NCBI RefSeq assembly: GCF_020283565.1
Contig: NC_060060.1
Location: 39,432,001 to 39,496,000 of the forward strand
DNA length: 64,000 nucleotides
From: Trifolium pratense
Lineage: Eukaryota; Streptophyta; Magnoliopsida; Fabales; Fabaceae
Direction of reading: 5' to 3'
The notes beneath the pieces were generated by a model, which had not been told where the DNA came from, searched no databases, and worked only from the letters and a program-made list of their open reading frames with translations. The first letter of the stretch is position 1. Every line of letters begins with the position of its first letter. A program made the position numbers and the translations under genes. Positions 1 through 12,100 of the stretch are shown here, piece after piece.

Positions 1-2880
1 ACCCTCCTGCTTCTTCTTGTTTCTCTTTGGTCCCTGCTTAAGCAGCGATGAGTCCTCTTGGCAATTTGCATCAGTTTCTGACTTACAAGGCCTTCCTCTC
101 TTTCGCTTTGGTTGTATCAGTTCCAGACACTCGGATATTGGGTTCTCATCAAGGTTTCCATTAGTATTTCCTTGATTGTAATCCTGAGGAAGCTCGTCAT
201 CATCTACATTCACAGAAATTAATGCAGCTGTTACATCTGTATTAATGTCAGCGGATATTTGAGGTTGCAACTGTGTTGGTGATGATAATTCTATTCCTGG
301 ACCTGCAGATATCATGCACTCCGGTGACCCTTCTGCACAAATTCTGTTACTTACCATCTGCACCAAATGAATTTTAACAGTAAATATTCATTCTAAAAAA
401 AAAATCTACTTACTAAACCAAACGGTCTAAACAGATGCAGCTTATACAAACTAATGATAAAAGAGGCATGGAATGCTGAGCATTGATAACATAGCAAAAT
501 TTGCATTAATGAAACACAGACTCGGACATGTGCTCCTGGCACAATACGGAGACAGACATGTTGATGCTGCTAATCTCAAAACACAGGACATTGATACTGA
601 TAAATATTTATTTATTATAATAATTAAATAAAGACAAATGCTAAGGGGGCATGTTAAGGGAATGTAGAAATATTCGTCTTAAAAGTCGTGCATTCAACTT
701 TTAAAAATCAAAAATATTGTTTTTTCAATGTGCAATTTCTATTTTTGGGTTCCTTGACATGTGCCATTAGCAAGACCCTTAAATAAAATATGAACATTGT
801 CTATAAAAGATCTAAATTGAGCAGTTTGTTTCATTACCAAGAGAAAAAAAAATACAAAATAAGATATGATAGTCTTTCACCAATCACCTTCATTCATCTA
901 TCTACTACGAAAAAGCTAAAGATGATGTATTCAAATCAGAAAATAGCGGTTTGTTCAAATTTTGCTACACAACAGTGCTATAGTGCAACTATTTGACAAC
1001 ATTTTGTACTAAATAGCATATCGCGGGAAAATAGCAATTTGTTCAAATTCCGCCGTTTAACAAGAATAATTCAAATTTACTGTTTTTAACCCCCCTCATT
1101 GATCATCATTGCTTTTGCTTCAACACATCATTAACCCCATAGATGTGTCCAGGGAATGTTTAATGTGTCGAAGCAAAGAAAAAGATGGGGACACTTGTTT
1201 GAGTAATCAGCCACATATCTATCAAATATCAAACAATGACGCATGTCGAACACGCTCCTAATCCTAGAGGTGTATGTGATTCATATTTCCAAATATTCGA
1301 AACAATGAGACAAAATTAGACCTTATCAATATCAAATGAAATGAATAACCAAAAACAGCAAAATACCTGAGTTTGTGACTCTTCTAGTTCTTTTGGTTCC
1401 AAGCATTGAACTTCCTTTTCAGATTGTACTTGTATCTGTTCTTCAACACTTCCAATTGAATGATGATCACTCTCACTAACCTGTGTGGAAGCCTCATCAG
1501 TCCCAACACTATCTAACAGAGCCAAGCTTAGTTTTGTGATTTTACAGAGTTGTAGCAAAAAATAATGAACCAAAAACCTTCAATTCATTTAAATCAGGAG
1601 ACTTATGATGAATGAGAAAATATGGATATTTATTTTCTAAAATTGGACTTGAAATCCTGTTTATTATGAATAACAGCATAAGACCAAAACTGTTTAGCTA
1701 AGTTAGATTGGAAAGCAAAGCTTTTAAAATGTGTTGGAGCTTTCTTTCTACTCTAGCATTGTGTTTTGGTGTCTCTACACAGCTAATTTGGTGAATTATG
1801 CCTTTGGAGGCAAAGAACTGAGACATAGAAAACTTAGGACCATTACCAGTCCTAACAATTTTAACTTTAGATTCAAATTGATTTTCAATCATATTCAGAA
1901 AACTTTGAACATGATTTCTTGTTTCGCCTTTTGATTTCATCAAAATTAACCAAGTATATCTACTAAAATCAAAAGAAAAAAGAAAAAGAAAAAAGGCGGA
2001 TAAGTTTGTTACAAAACTTACTAACTAGATAACTACCTAAGATGATAACTTCCTCTACAAGTCATTGTGTAATCTCTTAGTACCACTATAACCTCCGTTT
2101 AACAACACTAATTCAAATTTAATGTCTTTAACCCCCTCGTTGATCATCATTGCTTTTGCTTCAACACACCTTTAACCCCTCATTGGTCATCATTGATTTT
2201 GCTTCAACTCATCTTTAACCCCATAGATGTGTCGGTCGAGTGTTTAATGTGTGTCGAAGCAAAGAAAGAAGATATGGAACACGCGTCTAATCCTAGAGGT
2301 GTATGTATGTGATTCATATTTCCAAATACTCAAATTAATGAGACAAAATTAGGCCTTTATTATCAAATATCAAATGAAATAAAAATCGAAAAACAGCAAA
2401 ATACATACCTGAGTTTGTGAGTCTTGTTCTAGTTCTTCATTTGGTTCCTCCAAGCATTGAATTTCCTTTTCAACACTTCCAATTGAATGTTGATCACTCT
2501 CACTAACCTCTGTGGAAGCCTCATCAGTCCCAACACTACTATCTAACATAGCCATTCGATTACTCCTTCTATCACCCCTCTTCCTCTTCTTACTACCCTT
2601 ACCCCCTTCTTTCTCTTCTTCACCACCAGGAAACACATACCTTCCATCCTCATTACACGCAAGCTCCCCAACCTGACACAATCTCTTCAGATGAACACTC
2701 AGAATCTTCGAATGAGCCCACGGTAAATCCTCGTATTCTCTTCTGACAAACCCCGATATCGCCTCCTCCGTCGAACCATTCTGGTCGTTCAATTCCACAA
2801 TTGCCCTGTTTATCATCTACAATAAAAAATGCACATCAATATATACAAAATTGAATTCGAAATTGACAATGTAGATGATT

Positions 2881-2923
<43 letters not shown>

Positions 2924-3162
2924 CTGACCAATGCATAAGGGGGGTGAGTAGGGGTATGAAAGGAATGGAAAAGGTTTTGAAGGCGAGATTGAATGAAGGA
3001 AGAGCGGCGAGTGAGGACGGAAGGGGGTAAAGTAGGATGAAGTTCGGTGAGTTGAGAAAGGAGAGAGTCTCTGAGTTGAGTCATGACTCGGTTGTTTCTT
3101 GAATAAAGAAGAAGACGAAGAGGTGGTGGTTGTTGTTTATTAGGTTTCTTATTTTTCCCCAT
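1..3162 (-). CDS. Linker-histone (GH1) and AT-hook protein, HON4/GH1-HMGA-like, 3' part beyond window
   Basis: Predicted chromatin protein binding linker DNA and AT-rich minor groove in the nucleus. Exons on the minus strand: 3162-2929 (78 codons), 2816-2409 (136 codons), 357-1 (continues past the edge). All junctions are GT-AG and phase 0. Exon 1 starts with a basic MGKNKK tail. The GH1 (H15) fold starts near residue 50 and crosses the first junction (HPPYAL | MINRAIVEL), ending near RYVFPGG at about residue 145. A basic patch (GSKKRKRGDRR) follows, then an acidic, Ser-rich stretch. Exon 3 holds an AT-hook core, KRKRGRPCK. A GH1 domain followed by AT hooks is the layout of plant GH1-HMGA proteins such as Arabidopsis HON4; further hooks would lie off the window. 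Intron 2 (about 2.05 kb) is enlarged by an exon duplication and a copia fragment. Intron 1 has a GA/CT microsatellite. Whether the duplicated exon at 1367-1525 is spliced in is unknown. Confidence 0.85.
1050..1525 (-). repeat. Duplicated exon-2 end plus intron flank of the GH1/AT-hook gene
   Basis: This stretch matches about 2093-2560 at an offset of 1042 bp. The shared part covers intron sequence (motif gatcatcattgcttttgctt) and the last ~50 codons of exon 2, including GTDEAST and HSIGSVE. The copy keeps an open frame and a GT donor after 1367, the same junction as 2409 in the original. Homology stops abruptly around 1525 and the GH1-coding part is absent. A weak AG could serve as acceptor near 1530, so it might act as an optional extra exon, or be dead. 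Confidence 0.75.
1698..1943 (-). mobile_element. Ty1/copia integrase fragment
   Basis: An 81-codon minus-strand stretch resembles the end of the copia integrase core: a degraded GNGPKFS (normally DNGxEF), then KGIIHQISCVETPKHNARVERKLQHIL, where plant copia elements have a similar C-terminal catalytic region with the Glu of DDE (here changed context, ARVERK). No LTRs or other pol domains adjoin it. It sits between the two copies of the duplicated exon, inside intron 2 of the GH1 gene. Confidence 0.75.
2884..2920. repeat. (GA)n microsatellite
   Basis: About 18 GA units on the plus strand, equal to a CT-rich tract in the transcribed strand just after the exon 1 donor (2928) of the GH1/AT-hook gene. 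Confidence 0.95.
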
Positions 3163-3315
3163 TTTGTTGCAGAGTCGGTCAAGGGTTTTCCTTCTCACTG
3201 CACAATTCTCGGTTTTGAAAAACCGACTCATCACTTCATCATATTTCATGTACAGTTTTTCCATTTTTTGCATAAAAAAAAATGTACAGTTTTCCTTTTT
3301 TTTTTTTATGGACAT

Positions 3316-4300
3316 TTTTTCCTATAATAATAATAATAATCATATTACTCCTTCATAATATAAACATTGCATAAGGTTAAGGAGGAAGGTTAAGTAACAG
3401 TAGGTTCAGTGTTCAAGTCATGTCAAATGAGAAAAAATTAATATAACATTGTTATACTAACTAGTTAAAAACCCGTGCATTCGCACGTGTCTATTGATTT
3501 TTATTCAATATTTAAGTTTGTCATTATATTAAGTTAAAAATTTATTGAAAATAAAATTATTAAAAATTTGTTATATAATATTGTTAAAATATAAGTAAAT
3601 CTATTTTGTTATTTCTTATAAAACTTATTAAATTAATAAATTATCCAATTTTTTATGTATCAGTGATAAATAATGGTCCCGTGTATATTTTTTAATAAAA
3701 AATTAGAAATTTGATTAAGAATATTTCGGGTAATTTAGTAAATTTGATATTAATTAACTTTATTGTATTATATTTTTTATAATAATAACTTTATTATATT
3801 ATTATTGATAGTTAGTAGTAAATTTGGTAGTAATATTGTTTATGTTTTTTTACGAAAAATATTACTTTATTTTTTTTTGCAAAAATATTGTTTATGTTTC
3901 TATTTCTATATTTCTATTTTTATGCATATTCATCTTTTTTTTCTTTCTTGTAACCAATCTTATTTTTTTTCTATAATTTTTTTATTCCTATTTTTAAGCA
4001 TGTAGATTGTTCTGTTTTGTTCCTGTCTATAATCTATTTTATTCATTTTTTTTAAGCATATAGATTGTTCTGTTTTATTTCTCTTTTATTCATATTTTTA
4101 AGCATATCATCTTGTTATTGAATTTATCATATATTCTTTCTATAATTTTTTTAAATATTTTTTTAGTAAAATTACCATGAAGAATATCAAACTTGGAACG
4201 TGATTAAAACTACTAAGGATAAATTAGTAAATTTAGTAGTAATCGATTTTAATATATTAGTAATAGACAACTAACATTATTTAAAAATAAATAAAAATAG
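3316..4300. other. AT-rich gene-free stretch with a CCCGTGC palindrome
   Basis: Promoter side of the GH1/AT-hook gene, then very AT-rich DNA. Near 3468-3490 there is acccgtgcattcgcacgtg, a short hairpin of the kind found at termini of some plant transposons, possibly Helitron-like. A related motif (cccgtgcgatgcaccggg) lies at 5300-5317. I could not define element ends. Confidence 0.3.
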
Positions 4301-4304
4301 ACAA

Positions 4305-5113
4305 CTAACATTGTTTATAGCTGATGGCTGATAGCTTATAGTTGACGACTGATGACTTATGACTGATAAACTAATTGAAGTGTTTGGTAAAATTAGCGGT
4401 TGAACTGACCGATAAATGTAAAATGACATAAAAGGTCATTCTTAATATATAACAAAACCTCTTGTAATTTTTTTATAAATTCTATATCTAATTAATATTT
4501 AAGATACTTCAACTTTAGTTATTTAATTTTATTAATTTAATATATCATTTATATATTATTAAATTAAATTTTATTTTTTGAAATTTTGTTTTAAATTTAT
4601 TTTCATTTCAATGATTATACTTTATAAAAAAGATTAAACATGACATTTTTTAGGTTTTAGAACAAATAAATTGCGTAAAAAAACATTTTTTAGGTTTTAT
4701 AAAAATAAAATTATTTAACATTTTTTAGGTTTTTATAACAAATATAGGTACGTATAACAAGCAATTTCCTTATACGGAGTAACATATATATAAAAGGATA
4801 AATCAAAAGTAATGATACAATAATACTAGTATAAAAATAAAACGGTGATGATATAGGGGTATTTACAGCAACGTTTTAAGAATAAAAATGTATTTAAGAT
4901 AAAATTATAAGGGCAAAATTGGAAGAAAAAATGATAAGCTATAAGCTATAAGCTCGGAAGCTACTTGAAATAGCTTCTGGAAAATAAGCTATATGTCAGT
5001 AAAATAAGCTATAAGCTCTTTCTGAAAAGACTGTTACCAAACAGGTCTTTTAGCTTATAAGCCATAAGACATAAATTATAAGCTAACTTGTTTGGTTTGC
5101 CGAACAGACCCTA
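4305..5113. mobile_element. hAT-like MITE rich in ATAAGCT repeats
   Basis: The right end reads gccgaacagaccctata, whose reverse complement begins TAGGGTCTGTTCGG, a common start of plant hAT-type MITEs. The inside has many ataagctataagct blocks near both ends and gtttggtaaaattag / ttaccaaacaggtc as partly matching inverted arms. The left end is diverged and no clean target duplication was seen, so the start is approximate. No coding capacity. Confidence 0.55.
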
Positions 5114-6311
5114 TATCGTTTCATGGGACCTTCGTAATAAATGGATATTATATGATAGTTTTTTGGGACTCGATTGTCGGTGAAGACTAGAGAAGGTAAT
5201 GTTTGTGCTTATAAGCTATCCAATCATGATTATAAAATTTAGAGGTTTCTTTTGGTGGGATATTTTGTCTCACTTCCTTAGTGACGACTAGTATTTCTAC
5301 CCGTGCGATGCACCGGGCAAATTATGCATGGAGATTGTATTTTGTTACAAATTTATGAAATTCTTTTTTTATAAATTTATGAATTTGAAAATAACATTTT
5401 ATTTTAAAATAGTCTAGTTATATTTTTATGTGACATTGAGATATATATTAAAAATTATATATAAAAACAACATTTGAATTACTTTAGAATAATTAAACAG
5501 TTATGAGAGGCTGTAACTAAAATCTATTAGTTGAAATTATGGAATAAAAGAAAAACATTTGATACATAACTGCCGCAAAATGTGATTACCATTTTTCCCG
5601 TCCCAAATCCTTGTGGACACAATTCTTGTAGCTTTGTCTGTTTATTAAATCTAAAGAATTGAAACCTTGCACAAAATAACTAATTAAGGACCCTTTTGTT
5701 TTATTTCTTTTTAAAAATATTTTTATATAGTGTACTGTTTTTTGTTAAAAATATCGTTTTTTTTTAGATATTTCATATTATTTGATGAGATGGGCGGATG
5801 GCAAATTAAGTTGTATTTTATTTTAATATATTAATGATTTATTTATTGGAAGGGAAAAAGAAAATAACATATATGAAAGGAAATTTTTTTATGGTAGAAC
5901 AAATTGATGGAACACGCTATGTGTTTTAAAACAAATTACATGATGTGTCAATAGATTATTGGATACATGTGTAAAATAATTTTATACCAGTAATGTTTAT
6001 AAATTAAATTTTAAAAAAATAGTTCGAAAAATAGACTTACCATTTTTAGCAAAAAGTAAATATATATATTTATTTTTTGGCGGGTAAGTCAATATATGTT
6101 TTTGGTCATGAGTAAAAAGTAAATATTATGATAATAAAATATGAAAAATAAAATTGAAAATAAAATTTTATTAAAAATAAAATAAAAACCGCCTTAGACT
6201 TTGGGTTGGGATTGTACTAAGATCAATATGGTTGATGTGAATGAGAGCAATAATAGAATTATTTAAATTGAAAGAAAGGAAGAAAAAAAAAACGAATGAC
6301 TTACGGGTCTT
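5114..6311. other. AT-rich intergenic DNA, no gene seen
   Basis: Contains the second CCCGTGC-type palindrome (5300-5317) and otherwise low-complexity AT-rich sequence with stop codons in all frames. No coding or RNA gene is supported. Confidence 0.4.
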
Positions 6312-6473
6312 GTTAACATGTGCATATAAGACACATGTTAAGATATCTTAATATAGAAATTCAACATTTAATAATACAAAAAATTTAATTTTTGAAAAGT
6401 TAAAATGCACAAATTCTAAAACATAATTTTTATTTTTGATTCCTTAACATATGCCACATATGCGTATGTTAAC
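6312..6473. mobile_element. MITE of the GTTAACATGTGC family
   Basis: Bounded by gttaacatgtgca at the left and a matching inverted tgcgtatgttaac at the right. Related copies lie at 36359-36519 and, more decayed, at about 640-780. AT-rich inside, no coding capacity. Confidence 0.5.
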
Positions 6474-6995
6474 ATTTTTTCCTGACGTATATATGAGGAG
6501 AACGTTTGCAGAGGAAAAGTTGAAGGGATATTATGTTGGAAAAATAAACAGAAGTGGAACCCAATGGTTGGAACATGGAGAGTTTCTTTTGTAAAAAAAA
6601 AAAAAGGGGGACTTGCATGTGAAAACAATTAATTAGGCAGGATAGATTTAGGCGGGATTTGGAGATGATTTAGGCGCTGAATTGTGTATAGCACAGTATC
6701 TTGCCTTAATATATTAAGGATATGCCACATATGCGTATGTTAACATTTTTTCCTGAAGTATATATGAGGAGAACGTTTGCAGAGGAAAAGTTGAAGGGAT
6801 ATTATGTTGGAAAAATAAACAGAAGTGGAACCCAATGGTTGGAACATGGAGAGTTTCTTTTGTAAAAAAAAAAAAAAAAAGGGGACTTGCATGTGAAAAC
6901 AATTAATTAGGCAGGATAGATTTAGGCGGGATTTGGAGATGATTTAGGCGCTGAATTGTGTATAGCACAGTATCTTGCCTTAATATATTAAGGAT
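6451..6995. repeat. Two-copy tandem duplication, unit about 271 bp
   Basis: Copy 1 is 6451-6721 and copy 2 is 6722-6995. Each begins atgccacatatgcgtatg and ends ttaatatattaagga. They are nearly identical, differing by a few substitutions and by the length of the A run near 6596 and 6868. This indicates a recent unequal exchange or replication slip. No gene inside. Confidence 0.9.
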
Positions 6996-7639
6996 TTTTT
7001 AGAAATAGATTTGGTTTGCCAACTTTTTGAACTATATAGCTTTTGCCTTTTCCTTCCTTTTTATTTGTTTTGTTTTATTTTTCTATTGAGTACGATTTGG
7101 CCCTCCCATCTTGTTGCCATTTTCATTTTTCTCTTCTTTCTTATGAGAGAACTTGATAGAGGAATGAAGTTTACATGATGTGGGATGTCTTTTTTTTTTT
7201 TTTTTGTCATTATGTTCTTAGTTTATAAAAAATAATTGTAAAATATCTCTAAAGATAATTACACCCTGTGTTTTGATTCAATATATGCGTAAAAATAATT
7301 TGCACAAAATATTTACATTATCAATTATAGACCTATTCCTTTTAGATTTGCCTTATTGCTCAAAGGGTGTTCATATTTCTGTTTCTCCTTCATGATGCAC
7401 TTTTTTTGTACAAAAGAAGAACTAGAGGCAAGGCAAACGAGAGGAAGAAGAACTAAAGTTAACTAGTAAGAATTCCATGAGAGAGGGAGACTGGTTCCAA
7501 TTTCTCCAACCAATACATTGCTTGGATCCATTGTTTTTGCAAGAAATTTTGCACAAGTGTTGGCTTCTCTAACGATATGTTGAATATTGACATTCTAATT
7601 TCTTGAAATAAGACGGGTAATTGCTTTCAAAATCCCAAT

Positions 7640-7925
7640 ATGTTTATTCTCGACTGATTCGTTTATGTTACAAGACCGTTTTATTCAGTTTACTCATTAT
7701 TCGGGTGGTCCGTGAGCTCGCCGTTCTTTCTTGCAGCTATTTTGGTTGTGTGGAATGAGCAGAATAATAGAGTATTCAAAGCTAAAGAGTCTTCAGTTCA
7801 TCAGATGTTAAATAAAGTCAAATCACACTGGTTGTGGTGGATGAAAGCCTGTAATGTTAATCTCAATTTAAATTCCCACATGTGGTGGTCGAGCCCATTT
7901 GTCTGTTTAGGCATTGCTTAAGTAG
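7640..7925 (+). mobile_element. LINE (non-LTR retrotransposon) 3' coding remnant
   Basis: The frame ending at 7921 reads VVWNEQNNRVFKAKES, then HQMLNKVKSHWLWWMKA. This matches the usual C-terminal tail after the zf-RVT region of plant LINE reverse transcriptases (W-x-ERNNRxF...LLxKVKxxSxxWxKA). Upstream frames are broken. The 3' flank to about 8250 may include the LINE 3' UTR; no poly-A end or target duplication was identified. Confidence 0.7.
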
Positions 7926-9100
7926 TGTTTTGTTGTTACGCGTGTTATGAACTCCCAAAAGGAGAAATTTACACTCTCCACTCGCTCCTACGAGCATCGG
8001 TGAGAATGTGGTCTTGAGTAGCCAACCACATAAAAGTTTGAATCCGGTGAAGTCCCGTCAAACCTCATAAAGTGTTTCAATCACCCTCAATTGCAAGAGG
8101 TAACATGCTCTAAGTTGTAAGCACTTTGAACAATAAATTGGTGGGTGCAGGTTGGTGCCCACCCAAAAATAAATATCAAGGTCCTCAGCATCAATAAGAG
8201 TTGGGAAGGCAATCACTTGAGTTGAGTGTTAATGATGCTTATAAAAAAAAAAACTTGAGTGTTAATGATTTTTGAGAGGTTCTAGATTAGAATCTTTAGT
8301 CTTTATCATTCTTTATTTTTTTGAAGTATAAATTAGATGATAAATATTACATAAAACTCAATGTAAATACGAGATTACATATTGGAACGAGTTAAGTTAA
8401 TTCACGGGGACAACATTTGCCCTTTTTAATGCAAGACAAAAGAAAAAAAAAACTTTTTTATTTTGGGTGATCATTATGTTGATACGAAGTTTTCATTGCT
8501 GTTTGCACGAATAATCTCCGTTGTGAAACATGTAAGGCAGTGCTAAGGCCCAACATGCATGGGCAGTTTGCCCAGGCTCTGACCATAAACTTCTTTGCCC
8601 ACCGGGCACCACCACCTGCACACTGCCACTTTTATTTCGATTGATGACTATATGTTATATTACATGTTGATTTGCCGTTAAAATTTTGTCCAGACTTAAT
8701 ATTCATGGCTCCGCCATTGCATGTGAGACACATAAGTTAAGTTCTTTCATTCCAACTAAATGTTTTTCATACAATTAACCAAAAATCGAACGATAGATCA
8801 AATATTTAAAAAGACCGAAACTCTTATTTCTTCTAGCAATAATTAATCTTTGGTTGAGAAAAAAGAAAACTTATTGTCAAGAAAAAGGAAACTTGTATGA
8901 GCAAAAGACGTGGAGAAGAAAGTGGGGGAACTTGGGTGAGAGAAACAGACACGCATACTCCCCCAACCCAAAATCTGAAAGAAATTCCAAATACAACTTA
9001 ATTACATATATTCTCGCTACCAACCAACCAACCACAAAAAAAGTAAAAACAAGTCATTGTATTTTCAATTTCCATTTCTCTTCAAAATTCCATCACACTC
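7926..9100. other. Intergenic DNA upstream of the kinase-CYTH gene
   Basis: Probable LINE 3' sequence to about 8250, then unassigned DNA. About 8850-9162 is likely the promoter/5' UTR of the gene starting at 9163, judging by position and CT/CA-rich leader-like sequence at 9050-9140. No clear TATA box could be assigned. Confidence 0.35.
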
Positions 9101-9162
9101 CACAAAAGATTCCTCTCTCACCACAACGAAGAATCAGAAAGTGGCAGTGTTGATCGGAAAAT

Positions 9163-12100
9163 ATGGATGATGAAGTTGTTCAGCGAGTTTTCCACGAAGG
9201 AGGACGCGATTACTTCCAACAACAACCTTCAACTTCTTCCTCATCGATTCTCCAATCTCTCCCTCTCCATGTGGTATATACACCATTCATCAACTTTTTC
9301 TTCCGTTTTCATATTCGCTGATTTTCTCATTTATCGCTTATACGATGCACTTTGTTGCTTGTGATGATATATGAATTGAAATTTATGCGTATTTTTTTTT
9401 ATCCCTTTCTTCAATTTTAGGGCTCCAAAATTAGTTTTATTGATTTTGTAGTTAAATGCTTGATAATTTATTATTTTTCCTTGTCAATGACCGTGCCTGA
9501 TAGCTGAGTAATAAAATGATTTCCTATTTGAAAGTTCAGAACTATGTTGTAATTTAATTTGTGTTGTTTGTGTGTGTGAATGAGTGTGTTGTTAATTATT
9601 GTGGCGAAGTTTATATTTTGCAGATAGAGTGGTATTGCTATTAATGTACTTTTGTGTGCTTAATTGTCATGATCCATGAAATTTGTGCTAATTTATAGCT
9701 AAAATGTGAATGAAATTGTGCAGTCTTTTGATCATGGATATTATTTGTTGGTAAAATCTATCCAAGAACTACGAGAGAAAAAGGATGGCCTTGTTACAGT
9801 TGGCATTGGTGGTCCGAGCGGTTCTGGTAAAACAAGGTAAGGTATTGATATTGTTGATTGATCGTGTATTTGACTATATGTTAATTTGGATGTGGTTTGC
9901 TGAAGAAAGGTGTATGATGTTGTGGCCTTTGTTTTCTCTTAATTTTTTCTCTCTGTTTTGTGGGCTCCTGAAGCTTAACAGAAAAGGTGGCATCTGTTTT
10001 TGGCTGTACTGTTATATCAATGGAGAATTATTGTGATGGAGTTGACGAAGGGAATGTTCTGGATTCTATAGATTTTGATACCTTAATCAAGAATCTTGAG
10101 GTTTGCACTGAACTCACTATATTACGTGTCAATTTAATATATACTTATCGGCGGGACGGGACTAACTTATTATTTTAGCAAGAAATGCAAATGAGTCTTA
10201 TGTCTTGCTATCTGCAATTTTTTATTTTTATTATAACATGCTTCTATGTTGCTATTAGGATTTGACAAAAGGCAATGATACATTAGTTCCAGAGTTTGAT
10301 TATCAGCAAAAGAGACGTGTTGGTTATAAAAAAATAATGAGTGCTTCATCTGGGGTGGTAAGCTGAGCTAACCGTACTTTTGAAGGAGTTCTGTGTTTTT
10401 TATTTTTTTTAACATCATTCGTTTCAGGTAATAGTTGATGGTACATATGCATTGCATGCAAAACTGCGGTCTTTACTGGATATTCGAGTTGCAGTGGTAA
10501 TTTTTTGTAGCACTTTAATATATGGCCTTCATTATGCTATTAGTTGCATTACTTGCATATAAGTTTCAAGATAATAGTAATACAAAGCATATTTTTTTTT
10601 GTAAATCAGGTTGGTGGTGTTCATTTTAGCCTACTTTCTAAAGTTCGGTATGACATTGGAGATTCTTGTTCACTGGATTACCTAATAGATAGCATTTTTC
10701 CATTATTTAGGAAGCACATCGAGTCAGATCTTCATCATGCTCAGGTTGGTTGCTTTCTTATTCTCATGTCCAAATTTCACAGCTAACACTTTTATTTCCT
10801 CTTCCTTCTTTTGGCAGATCAGAATTAACAACAGCTTTGTGTCATCATTTAGAGAGGCAATCTACAAGGTCAAATGCAGAAGCAAGGTCTCTATCATCTA
10901 TAATTTAGTACTGATGTCTGCCTTTTTGTATGTGAACTTATTTTTATTCTTCACGTTTAAGTTTGCTAGGTTTTTTTTCTCTCCGGTCCCAGTTGTTTTT
11001 CTTTTTCATCCCTTCCTTCCTTGTCTACTGGAAATCTTTTAGCTGCATGTTTTTGCTATTGAAGTTGGTCATCTTCTTTAACATGGAATCCTTGATATAG
11101 GTTTATTTTTGGAGCCTTATAAGATTCAGCAGGCTTCAAACCATAGGGTTTACTTTACTGAACCAAACTAAGAATTATTTTTTTTGGTATTAACCCTCTG
11201 GTTCTCAGGGTGAAAGTGGCCCCGGTAACCCAGAGTTCGGCCGCGAGGTAAGTAAAGCCTGACCAAGAATTGTTTCCACCAGGAATCGAACTCGGGTTCT
11301 GATAAGCGACTGCTTAGGATCATCTTGAAAAACAAGTATAGTAACTTGACCCTAACCGCGACCTGCCGGTAGAACCAAACTTATCAAGGAAAAAAGGAAC
11401 TTGACCCTAACCGCGACCTGCCGGTAGAACCAAAGTTATCAAGGAAAAAAGGAACTTGACCCTAACCGCGACCTGCCGGTAGAACCAAAGTTATCAAGAA
11501 AAGTGTGACCCTAACCGCCACCTGCCGGTAGAACCAACACTATAAAGTTCTTATCTCAAGAACAATGTTCTTATCACAGGAAAAAAGAAAAAGTTCTCAC
11601 TAGAGAAACTCTCAAATTTGATTATATTCCAAGTTGTTTTTGAAATTACACGAGAGCCTTATTTATAGCCTATCCTTACATAGTAGGATTTATTGTCCAC
11701 TACCATACATTCATCATAGACTTAGAAAATTCCCACTAATATACTTATAAATTCCCACTAGTCAATATAATGACTTAGTGCACCACTAGAAAGCATTTAG
11801 AGAGCCTAGGGAGCAACTAAAGGTCATCTAAAAACCCTCCTAATACCAAAAACGAAAATTACAATAAAAATAAAAATTGGACTTAATTGTTTTCTACTTA
11901 GTCCAATATTATTAGACCACAAATCAACCCAAGGATGCTTCTTATCATATGAATTGGGCTTCAAGTTGGGCTCAAGCATCTTCATCCAAATATTTTTTGT
12001 GCATTTTTTATAAGTTTCCTTCCACATGTTTAGGGAACTCATGATCGTATCATTCTCTCCCTCTTCAAGAGGATTTTTCCTAAAATCCAAACCTGCATAA

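Noticed and set aside
3468..5317. A Helitron bounded by the two CCCGTGC palindromes
   Set aside because: Both motifs point the same way and no TC...CTRR ends or insertion between A and T could be confirmed.
6416..6902. Two similar minus-strand frames of 62-70 codons
   Set aside because: They come from the 271-bp tandem duplication and A runs; no homology or splice logic supports coding.
9785..10178. Long frames overlapping exons 2 and 3 of the kinase-CYTH gene
   Set aside because: They read through introns; the spliced phase with the P-loop is the supported model.
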